Assembly: GCA_023230425.1 (NCBI GenBank)
Contig: JALNXI010000133.1
Coordinates: forward strand, 1 to 5,892
Direction: 5' to 3'
From: Methanoculleus sp.
Lineage (GTDB): Archaea; Halobacteriota; Methanomicrobia; Methanomicrobiales; Methanoculleaceae
Length of the DNA stretch: 5,892 bases
The notes under the pieces are model-generated. The model did not search any database, was not told the origin of the DNA, and saw nothing but the letters and a program-made list of their open reading frames with translations. Below, piece by piece: positions 1-4,707 of this stretch. The position numbers and the translations under genes are program-made. Every line of letters begins with the position of its first letter. The stretch's first letter is position 1.

Positions 1-730
1 CGAACCGGCCGACGAAGGATGCGGTCGAACGGACTTTCTCCTCGATAGTCATCGTATTGGTGAACGAGAAATGCGTGACGTTGAGCAGCCTGCCCCATTC
101 CCTGAGAACGACGTAGGCAAAGTAGTCACCGTCGGGTTCAAATTCGCCGGCATACTCCCTGCCGGTTATCCCGGTATAGACTTCCTTGACGAGATCGCCT
201 CTCCCGGCAGGCTGCACGACGGCACAGTATTTCCTGGAGGCGTTCTCCATCTTTTTGAGGTGTTCTTCAAGGTCCGGGATCATCCAGAGAAAGTGCGAAC
301 AAAATACCAGGTCGTACCTGTCCCTCAACGTCTCGTCGTCGGTACGCAGCCAGTTTTCATGGATAACTTCGACGTTGTCACGGGATTCTTCGCGCAGGTT
401 CTTCTCGAGATGGGCGATGTTCCGGAGCGAAAGGTCGACAGCGGCGATCTTTTTGACCTGCTTCGAGAGCGGGACGGTAACCGTCCCCGGCCCCGGCCCG
501 ATCTCAAGCACCTCCGAGGACGGATCGAGAAATTCGGAGAAGACCTCCGTAGTCTTTCTGCCGTACTCGTATTCGCCTTCTTGAATCCGTTTTGAAAAAT
601 CGGAGGCGGCTTTTGTCTTTATGTCGGGGTCAAAACGCAGTTTCGGACCTTTGAACCTCTCGCTCAGGATGGCCTCCCTTGCCTCTCGCCAGTTGATCCG
701 ATATTTCAGGTTGCGTTTTTTTGCGGTCAT
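1..730 (-). CDS. Class I SAM-dependent methyltransferase, C-terminus beyond window edge
   Basis: The minus-strand frame starting at the ATG at 730-728 stays open to base 1, giving 243 residues with no stop, so the gene is cut by the window. Residues 74-90 form the SAM-binding motif I (VLEIGPGPGTVTVPLSK), and an acidic residue follows at the end of strand 2 (AAVDLS, about 96-101). Residues 138-152 (RYDLVFCSHFLWMIP) fit the motif IV/strand 4 region. This is a Rossmann-fold methyltransferase, probably soluble; the substrate cannot be read from the sequence. A basic N-terminus (MTAKKRNLKYR) precedes an extension of about 60 residues before the fold. The start is supported by GGGGAGA at 741-747, 10 bases upstream. 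No neighbouring gene shares its strand closely, so it appears to be transcribed alone. The identification as a methyltransferase is secure; any more specific name would be a guess. Confidence 0.85.
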   Translation of the reverse strand, partial: MTAKKRNLKYRINWREAREAILSERFKGPKLRFDPDIKTKAASDFSKRIQEGEYEYGRKTTEVFSEFLDPSSEVLEIGPGPGTVTVPLSKQVKKIAAVDLSLRNIAHLEKNLREESRDNVEVIHENWLRTDDETLRDRYDLVFCSHFLWMIPDLEEHLKKMENASRKYCAVVQPAGRGDLVKEVYTGITGREYAGEFEPDGDYFAYVVLREWGRLLNVTHFSFTNTMTIEEKVRSTASFVGRF

Positions 731-762
731 GATGAAATACTCTCCCCAAGCGACCCGATAAA

Positions 763-802
763 TGTTAACTATGGAGTATATTTTCTGAGGGCTTGTTAAC
801 AA
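763..802. repeat. Pair of TGTTAAC sites flanking the TATA box
   Basis: TGTTAAC occurs at 763-769 and again at 794-800, 31 bases apart (about three helical turns), one on each side of the TATA-like box at 775-784. The second copy sits inside a perfect 10-base palindrome, TTGTTAACAA (793-802). This arrangement could be an operator pair controlling the methyltransferase gene, but no regulator is visible in the window and short A/T palindromes can arise by chance. Confidence 0.3.
775..784 (-). promoter_or_regulatory. Probable TATA box of the methyltransferase gene
   Basis: On the minus strand this reads AAAATATACT, an A/T island in GC-rich DNA. An archaeal start site about 25 bases downstream would fall near 750-755, leaving a leader of about 20-25 bases that contains the GGGGAGA ribosome binding site. 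A second, weaker box (CATTTATCG, 756-764) would put the start almost on the ATG. This is inference from position and composition only. Confidence 0.45.
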
Positions 803-812
803 CATCTCATGG

Positions 813-833
813 GGGCCGGCAGGCATCCGGCCC
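813..833. other. Perfect 7-bp GC hairpin between genes
   Basis: GGGCCGG (813-819) pairs with CCGGCCC (827-833) across a 7-base loop. It lies in the gap of about 255 bases (731-985) between the methyltransferase start and the end of the composite MNT-M23 frame. No T-run follows it in either direction, so an ordinary terminator is not well supported. The rest of this gap shows no convincing coding frame; frames through 793-1101 and 796-984 have compositions unlike real proteins. Confidence 0.35.
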
Positions 834-985
834 GTTTCCGAAAGGACGGTCGCGTTGCCGTGGGGGGCGTTCTGCAGGGGGGCGAAGCGGGACCGGCGGC
901 TCCATCTCGGCAAATCGTTGCTGGAAAAAACCACATGATGCCCGCGGGGCCACAGGCATACCGGATGAAAATATCGGGGGTCATT

Positions 986-1861
986 TTATACGAAAGATTC
1001 GGTCAGGGGAGCCGGACGATAGCCCAGTTCTCCGTGAGGCTGTTCTCCTGAGAGACCGGGTGCGGGGAGAAGATGGCAAAATCGCCAAATTCCGACCATA
1101 ACCGGTCTACCGGGTAACCGGGCCCGGACATTCTCTCTTCTGCAAGGGTCTGGTCGACCCCGCCGATGACGTCGAACGAACGGTATACGTGGGGATAGCC
1201 CTCGGCGCCGAGGAAGGAGGGCGTATCCATCACGACCTGGAAGTGGAGGTGCGGGATATCGGAGTTCCCGCTGTTCCCCATCAGGCCGAGGACCTGCCCC
1301 TCCGTGACAGTGTCGCCGATCACGACCCGGATCGAGCCGGGGACCATGGGCGTAGCAGGCATACTTCCGGTCCCCGATATCGACGATGACGTAGTTCCCG
1401 GCTGCCGCCTGTCCGGTGGCCGGGTCCAGGTATATCCAGTCCTGCGCGTAGCGCTGGGGGACGCGGGTCACCCCGTGCATGGTGATCTGGGTAAGGAAAT
1501 GGTGGGTTGTGGGAGCCGTGGTCTCTATCGCCGTCCAGCCCGGGCCACGCATCGGCGAGCCGATGACCACCGGCGCAAGGTCCTTGCGCACCGTGACGTT
1601 GCCGACGGTGACAAGGTCGACTCTCCGTCCGTACAGTTCCTCCAGATAGTCGGCGAGTGCCATGAAGTTCCGAAACGTCAGGTGATCCGGCGCGAGTTCG
1701 ACCAGAATATCCACGTCGCTGTCGGACCGCCCCTCGCCGCGGGCGGTGGACCCGAAGATCCCGACCTTTACCACACCAAACCGCTCCCTGAGTATCGGTA
1801 ACACCTCCTCAAGCCTGACGACAGGTGGCATTTTCTTCGATGAGTTGGGGGGAGCGGTCAT
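986..1861 (-). CDS. Composite ORF: MNT nucleotidyltransferase domain fused to a broken M23 peptidase
   Basis: The open frame has 291 codons. Residues about 15-87 are a minimal nucleotidyltransferase (MNT) domain: GIFGSTARGEGRSDSDVDIL (34-53) carries the GS motif (G37, S38) and the metal-binding pair D49/D51, and VDLV (81-84) supplies the third acidic residue, D82. MNT proteins are usually about 95-110 residues and pair with a HEPN partner as the antitoxin; no HEPN gene is visible here. From about residue 88 the protein switches to a peptidase-like segment (APVVIGSPMRGPGW, then PQRYAQDW, then NYVIVDIGD), and after H172 the frame becomes low-quality, Arg/Pro-rich sequence because of a frameshift, ending at 986. 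The MNT lacks its normal last 10-15 residues. The start ATG at 1861 has only a weak GTGAG upstream; Met11 is an alternative. The MNT fold assignment is strong; whether any stable protein is made is unclear. Confidence 0.6.
   Translation of the reverse strand: MTAPPNSSKKMPPVVRLEEVLPILRERFGVVKVGIFGSTARGEGRSDSDVDILVELAPDHLTFRNFMALADYLEELYGRRVDLVTVGNVTVRKDLAPVVIGSPMRGPGWTAIETTAPTTHHFLTQITMHGVTRVPQRYAQDWIYLDPATGQAAAGNYVIVDIGDRKYACYAHGPRLDPGRDRRHCHGGAGPRPDGEQRELRYPAPPLPGRDGYALLPRRRGLSPRIPFVRRHRRGRPDPCRRENVRARLPGRPVMVGIWRFCHLLPAPGLSGEQPHGELGYRPAPLTESFV
1003..1603 (-). pseudogene. Decayed M23-family metallopeptidase remnant
   Basis: In the frame of the upstream MNT gene, APVVIGSPMRGPGW, PQRYAQDWIYLDP and NYVIVDIGDRKYACYAH match the pattern of a secreted or periplasm-type M23 (LytM-like) endopeptidase family. 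The family pattern should then continue as 'YAH-L/M-x-PGS-x-RV', and it does, but in another frame: MVPGSIRVVIGDTV, then GNSGNSDIPHLHFQV with the HxH zinc motif, then a typical tail ending ENWAIVRLP at the TGA at 1003-1005. The switch point is the CCATGG at 1344-1349. From memory of the family, about 50-60 residues are also missing between TGQAA and GNYVIV, where full-length relatives carry a strand such as 'APVxAVADGTVV'; the real N-terminus and signal peptide are gone too. Three lesions (5' loss, internal deletion, frameshift) argue for a pseudogene. The family call is from remembered motifs, not a search. Confidence 0.65.
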
Positions 1862-2110
1862 AAGGACGTCTCACGCTTTTCTAGAATCTGTTTGCGTCGT
1901 TTCCCCTTGATCGTTCACCTACACCTGATGGGACATCATCCGCACTGTCCCGGAACAGGGGCGGCCATTGTTCTGCTGGAACTCCGTAGTAACATCCATA
2001 CCTCCATCATCGCCTATGTCTGGCTGCTCCTCTCGCAGGGGTCGTTCGCTACATCTCTCGCCAGGTGTGTAAAAAGGTCGAAATATATGCCTTTATAAGG
2101 AAAACAGGCA
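1862..2110. other. Gene-poor stretch, no supported gene
   Basis: No convincing coding frame is present. A plus-strand frame at 1892-2098 (68 codons) has no ribosome binding site and no recognisable motif. GGGACA (1930-1935) and TGTCCC (1946-1951) form a 6-base inverted repeat with a 10-base gap. The last part (2071-2100) becomes A/T-rich and contains two TATA-like runs, AAATATATG (2081-2089) and CTTTATAAGG (2091-2100), on the side facing the IS-end-like hairpin and the Doc gene. Confidence 0.5.
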
Positions 2111-2145
2111 GAAGGCTCCCCGCTTTAGTGGGGGATGAATGCCGT
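2103..2145 (+). mobile_element. Solo right end resembling IS200/IS605 (IS1341-type, TnpB) element
   Basis: CCCCGC (2118-2123) pairs with GTGGGG (2128-2133), including one G-T pair, across the loop TTTA; it is preceded by GAAGGCT and followed by GATGAATGCC. Archaeal TnpB-only elements typically end in just such a hairpin with a CTTTAG loop, which is the 3' scaffold of the omega/reRNA guide. Reading 2103-2138 in frame gives NRQKAPRFSGG and a stop, in the style of a TnpB C-terminal tail. There is no tnpB body upstream (an in-frame TAA lies at 2070-2072), so this is at most a remnant or a small non-autonomous derivative. The assignment rests on pattern memory. Confidence 0.5.
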
Positions 2146-2156
2146 CTACCGGATGT

Positions 2157-2176
2157 GTTAATTAAGCGTATAACCG
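2157..2176 (+). promoter_or_regulatory. Candidate promoter of the Doc-like gene
   Basis: An A/T-rich run, TTAATTAAGCGTATAACC, lies about 60-78 bases before the Doc ATG. Taking GTATAAC (2168-2174) as the TATA box, transcription would begin near 2195-2200 and give a leader of about 40 bases. CTTTATAAGG at 2091-2100 is an alternative that would place the IS-end hairpin inside the leader. The sequence does not decide between them. Confidence 0.3.
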
Positions 2177-2235
2177 ACATAAGACGAAGAAGGAAAGTGT
2201 GTAATCGTTGAAAATCGGATAGGGTTCGCTGGATC

Positions 2236-2661
2236 ATGAGCACCCCGGAAAAACTCAGCCCTCTGGCGCGGCACATCATCTTTGTGCAGACGCAGATAAT
2301 CCACAAAAGCGATCTACCGGAGGATCAGGGTGCCGCAGGGGTTGTAAGGGACTACGGGGTATTCGGTTCGATTGATTTTTTCTTAGAGTACGAAGCAAAG
2401 TTTGACACTCTGGCCGACTCGGTGAAACGCGTAGCATGGATACTTCATGCAATAGCGGTCCGGCACCCTTTCCAGAACGGAAATAAGCGCACCGCCTTTG
2501 TTGTCGCGGATGCTATTCTTCGAGAAGAGTGGGGTTTTCGTATCGGTGCCTCACAGGGAGAGAAAGGGAACTTCCTGATCGAAGTTGCAGATTATCGGCA
2601 CGATGTTGATGACGTTGAAGGGTGGATCTGGAAATATCTTGAAAAAGATGATGATATCTAA
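2236..2661 (+). CDS. doc: Doc/Fic-family toxin-like protein
   Basis: The protein has 141 residues, a typical length for single-domain death-on-curing (Doc) proteins (about 120-140). Residues 77-87, HPFQNGNKRTA, are the Fic/Doc active-site loop, with the catalytic His and the GNKR anion-binding part. GNK in place of the GNG of AMP-transferring Fic enzymes places it on the Doc side, whose studied member (phage P1 Doc) phosphorylates elongation factor EF-Tu. The position usually occupied by Asp/Glu (metal binding) is Asn here, which also occurs in relatives. A long helical N-terminal part ends in VKRVAWILHAIAVRHPF, as usual for the fold. The ATG at 2236 is the only start after the in-frame stop at 2209-2211; no strong ribosome binding site is seen. 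No antitoxin gene precedes it, which is unusual for Doc. Its 3' end meets a small convergent ORF. The protein is cytoplasmic. Confidence 0.85.
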   Translation: MSTPEKLSPLARHIIFVQTQIIHKSDLPEDQGAAGVVRDYGVFGSIDFFLEYEAKFDTLADSVKRVAWILHAIAVRHPFQNGNKRTAFVVADAILREEWGFRIGASQGEKGNFLIEVADYRHDVDDVEGWIWKYLEKDDDI

Positions 2662-2750
2662 CGTTTCGCCATTATCTCAAGGGCTTCACGGTTCTCTTCG
2701 ATAGAGTCGGCGATTGCCTTCCGCTCGGATTGCGTAAGAGCGTCATCCAT
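2658..2750 (-). CDS. Small 30-residue protein, convergent with the Doc gene
   Basis: A short frame of 30 codons starts at the ATG at 2750-2748 and ends at the TAG at 2660-2658. It has an excellent ribosome binding site, GGAGGGGTG at 2756-2764, at good spacing, which is why I choose this start over in-frame upstream codons. The peptide is mostly charged and predicted helical: SERKAIADSIEENREALEIM, then AKR. Its last bases overlap the Doc stop codon on the other strand (shared CTAA, 2658-2661). I do not recognise a family. It reads like the C-terminal helix of an antitoxin or another small helical regulator, and its position beside Doc makes an antitoxin fragment or mini-antitoxin conceivable, but convergent orientation is not the normal arrangement. 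It could also be the surviving 3' end of a longer gene. Confidence 0.5.
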   Translation of the reverse strand: MDDALTQSERKAIADSIEENREALEIMAKR

Positions 2751-2755
2751 AAATG

Positions 2756-2764
2756 CACCCCTCC
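2756..2764 (-). promoter_or_regulatory. Strong ribosome binding site of the small ORF
   Basis: The minus strand reads GGAGGGGTG followed by CATTT and the ATG. It matches the archaeal 16S 3' end well and is the main argument that the 30-codon frame is translated from 2750. Confidence 0.6.
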
Positions 2765-2870
2765 GCCGCTGCACAGCAGGGAGATTATAGGGAGTTGCAT
2801 CACTGTCCGTGCCGGGGGCCACCACTATCATCAACCTGGTATCGTTTACTGCGTATTCAGTATGAGTGTC

Positions 2871-2881
2871 AGTATATATTG
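2871..2881 (-). promoter_or_regulatory. Possible TATA box for the small minus-strand ORF
   Basis: The minus strand reads CAATATATACT, an A/T island that would start transcription near 2850 and give a leader of about 100 bases. A closer alternative is CTATAATCTC (2781-2790), whose start would fall around 2760, next to the ribosome binding site. Neither is decisive. Confidence 0.3.
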
Positions 2882-2980
2882 ATGTTGCACATTTCAGAAC
2901 CCGCGAACTACCGTCCGTCCTCCTGTTCTGGCGTGACCTGAATCCGGACCTTCGCAAGCAACATGCGTCGGGAACTCTCC

Positions 2981-3007
2981 TGCCGGTGATCGTACCGATC
3001 GCCGGCG
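2981..3007. repeat. 12-bp near-perfect hairpin in non-coding DNA
   Basis: Bases 2981-2992 pair with 2996-3007 across a 3-base loop (TAC at 2993-2995); only two pairs are G-T. It lies in the stretch of about 390 bases (2751-3139) between the small ORF and the tRNA. Frames that cross this stretch (minus 2658-3095, plus 2866-3132) have no motif and an Arg/Pro/Ser-rich composition, and I regard them as non-coding. No T-run follows on either strand, so it is not an obvious terminator; function unknown. Confidence 0.5.
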
Positions 3008-3108
3008 CGCTCCGGCATAACGGCCGGCCGGGGGATTCGCGATCCAGGCAAAGGGACGCCACCCCCCGGCGGGCACAGGGGATCTTTTCGCTCATGCCTT
3101 ATAGCGAT

Positions 3109-3139
3109 AAAAAATTCCGCCTGTTTTGGTGAATAACAG
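3109..3139 (-). terminator. Likely terminator of the tRNA gene
   Basis: Directly after the tRNA 3' end, the minus strand has CTGTT (3135-3139), which can pair with AACAG (3121-3125), followed by a run of six Ts (3109-3114). Archaeal transcription commonly stops at such oligo-T runs; the short stem may be incidental. Confidence 0.5.
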
Positions 3140-3214
3140 TGGGCCCGGAGGGATTTGAACCCACGACCGCCCGGTTATGAGCCGGGCGCTCTGACCGGAC
3201 TAAGCTACGGGCCC
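3140..3214 (-). tRNA. tRNA with CAU anticodon (probably Ile2, possibly elongator Met)
   Basis: The minus strand folds as a complete cloverleaf: acceptor stem GGGCCCG (3214-3208) with CGGGCCC (3147-3141), discriminator A at 3140, D-arm GCTT/GAGC, anticodon stem CCCGG/CCGGG with loop CTCATAA, and T-loop TTCAAAT. The 3' CCA is not encoded. The anticodon is CAU. An archaeal initiator is unlikely, because those start with an A1-U72 pair and have GGG/CCC pairs in the anticodon stem. The GGGCCCG acceptor stem and A73 resemble archaeal tRNA-Ile2, whose C34 is converted to agmatidine by TiaS so that it reads AUA; elongator Met remains possible. The T-stem (GTGGG/CCCTC) contains one U-U mismatch at pair 50-64. 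No intron is seen. Confidence 0.9.
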
Positions 3215-3292
3215 CAAAACAACTGCTTAAGTGTCAGGGATATGGAATCAGCAAGCATTGCTGCGGTTTCCCGAACCCCTGAGAACCCCGGT

Positions 3293-3305
3293 GCATATAA
3301 ATATC
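3293..3305 (-). promoter_or_regulatory. TATA box of the tRNA gene
   Basis: The minus strand reads GATATTTATATGC, preceded by the purine-rich AAAAGGGA, which fits an archaeal BRE/TATA element. A start about 25 bases downstream lies near 3274, about 60 bases before the mature tRNA 5' end, so a leader would be removed by RNase P. A second box, GTATTTATCG (3315-3324), lies just upstream. Confidence 0.5.
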
Positions 3306-3331
3306 TCCCTTTTACGATAAATACGTTGTGC

Positions 3332-3348
3332 GGGCCGCTGATCGGCCC
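3332..3348 (-). terminator. Possible hairpin terminator after the mutase gene
   Basis: GGGCCG and CGGCCC (3332-3337 and 3343-3348) form a perfect 6-bp stem with a 5-base loop, 10 bases past the mutase stop codon. On the minus strand it is followed by CACAACGTATTTATCG, which is A/T-rich but lacks a clean T-run. That same A/T-rich segment is part of the tRNA promoter region. Confidence 0.35.
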
Positions 3349-3358
3349 CTGCGCCGGG

Positions 3359-4705
3359 TTATACCACCTTCGTGCCCGGGTCGGCATCCCGGATGACCCC
3401 GAGGACCTCCCGCTTCTTCTCATCCAGGAGGCCCCTCGTATCCGCTTCGAGATTCAGCCGCACCACCGGCTCGGTGTGGGAGGAGCGGATGTTGAACCAC
3501 CAGCCCGGATAGCCAACCGTCAGCCCGTCGAGGTGGTCGAGGTCCGCATCCCGGTAGCGCGCCGCGAGCGCCGTCAGCACCAGATCAGGGTCGTCCACGC
3601 GGAGGTTGATCTCCCCGGTCGAGGGATAACGGTCGAGCGGTCGGACGAGTTCGGAGAGCGGCCGGCCGCTCGCGGCGAGAAGGTTCGCGACGAGGACCAT
3701 CGTCAGGAGCCCGTTGTCCGTAAACCCCATCTCCCGGTAGTAGTAGTGCCCGGAGAGTTCCCCGGCGAATAACGCATCCTCCTCCCGCATCCGGGCCTTG
3801 ATGAAGGCGTGGCCCACCCGGGACCGGACAGGCCGCCCTCCCCCCCGGGCGATCGCCTGCGGAACGGCCCGGCTCGACCGGAGGTCGTAGAGGACCGTCG
3901 CCCCCGGGTTCCCTTCGAGCAGGAACTCCGCGATGAGCCCGGTCACCAGGTCCTCCCGGACCCGCTCGCCCCGCTCGTCGATGAACCCGCACCGGTCGGC
4001 GTCACCGTCGAACGCGACCCCGATATCCGCGCCCTCCGCCACAACCCGGTCCTGGAGTTCCCGGGTGGTCTCGGGGTCGAGCGGGTTTGCGTGATGGTGG
4101 GGGAACCGCCCGTCGGGCTCGATATACATCGGCACCAGCCGCCATGCCGGAACCCGGGAGAAGAGCCGGGGCACCTCCGGCCCGGCCATACCGTTCCCCG
4201 CGTCCACGACAACCGTGAGCGGTCTCGGGTTCCGGACGAACCCGGCCACCTTCCCGATGTAGGCATCCAGCATATCAACCCGGCGGCAGGACCCGGCGGC
4301 GCGGGCTACCGGCTTCTCCCCGACCATCGCCTCAAGGAGCGGCAACCCCCGGTCGCCGGAGAGGGGGACCGCGTCCTTGCGGGCAAGTTTGAGCCCGTTC
4401 ATATCCTCCGGGAGGTGGGAGGCCGTCACCATCGCCCCACCGTCGAACCCTCCGGCGATGATGGCGTAGTTGAGGAGCGGCGTGCTCACCTCTCCGGCGT
4501 CAGCGACATCCGCCCCGGCCGCTATCGCGCCGTCTGCAAACGCACCTGCGAGCGACGCCGCAGAGAGGCGCATGTCCCGCCCGACGACGATCCGCTCCGC
4601 CCCGAGGAGCCGGACGAACGCGTTCCCGATCCTCTCTGCCGTCGCCTCGTCGAGTTCGTCCGGGTAGCGCCCCCGGATATCGTATGCCTTGAAGATGCCC
4701 GCCAT
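3359..4705 (-). CDS. Phosphomannomutase/phosphoglucomutase
   Basis: This is a member of the alpha-D-phosphohexomutase superfamily (448 residues from the chosen ATG; usual length about 440-460). It interconverts hexose 1- and 6-phosphates in the cytoplasm, feeding sugar nucleotide, glycan and compatible-solute synthesis. The four hallmark sites are all present: GIFKAYDIRG at the N-terminus; the phosphoserine loop TASHLP with catalytic Ser96 (usually TASHNP); the metal site DGDADR at 233-238; the sugar-binding GELSGH at 315-320; and the phosphate-binding RSSHTEPVVR from 407 (usually RxSNTEP). The family cannot be split into mannose, glucose or glucosamine specificity by eye. The ATG at 4705 is preferred because GGAGGGG lies 7 bases upstream; the GTG at 4711 would add two residues and overlap the desulfurase stop as GTGA. 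It is the second gene of a pair with the cysteine desulfurase. Confidence 0.92.
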   Translation of the reverse strand: MAGIFKAYDIRGRYPDELDEATAERIGNAFVRLLGAERIVVGRDMRLSAASLAGAFADGAIAAGADVADAGEVSTPLLNYAIIAGGFDGGAMVTASHLPEDMNGLKLARKDAVPLSGDRGLPLLEAMVGEKPVARAAGSCRRVDMLDAYIGKVAGFVRNPRPLTVVVDAGNGMAGPEVPRLFSRVPAWRLVPMYIEPDGRFPHHHANPLDPETTRELQDRVVAEGADIGVAFDGDADRCGFIDERGERVREDLVTGLIAEFLLEGNPGATVLYDLRSSRAVPQAIARGGGRPVRSRVGHAFIKARMREEDALFAGELSGHYYYREMGFTDNGLLTMVLVANLLAASGRPLSELVRPLDRYPSTGEINLRVDDPDLVLTALAARYRDADLDHLDGLTVGYPGWWFNIRSSHTEPVVRLNLEADTRGLLDEKKREVLGVIRDADPGTKVV

Positions 4706-4707
4706 GC

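Noticed and set aside
71..595. 174-codon plus-strand frame
   Set aside because: It is antisense to the methyltransferase, whose minus-strand frame has clear SAM-binding motifs.
796..984. 62-codon minus-strand frame beyond the peptidase end
   Set aside because: No ribosome binding site and a Pro/Arg/Cys-rich composition with no motif.
1119..1128. GGGCCCGGA match to the tRNA 3' end as an attachment-site copy
   Set aside because: Only 9 bases, GC-rich, and inside the peptidase remnant; easily explained by chance.
1892..2098. 68-codon plus-strand frame as a tnpB remnant or small gene
   Set aside because: It has no TnpB motif, no ribosome binding site, and is in a different frame from the tail at 2103-2138.
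2111..2145. Hairpin as a CRISPR repeat
   Set aside because: There is a single copy, with no repeat-spacer periodicity anywhere in the window and no cas gene.
2658..3095. 145-codon minus-strand frame as a full gene
   Set aside because: Only the last 30 codons look protein-like and they have their own strong ribosome binding site; the upstream part is Arg/Ser/Cys-rich with no motif.
2866..3132. 88-codon plus-strand frame
   Set aside because: No ribosome binding site, no recognisable domain, and it crosses the strong hairpin at 2981-3007.
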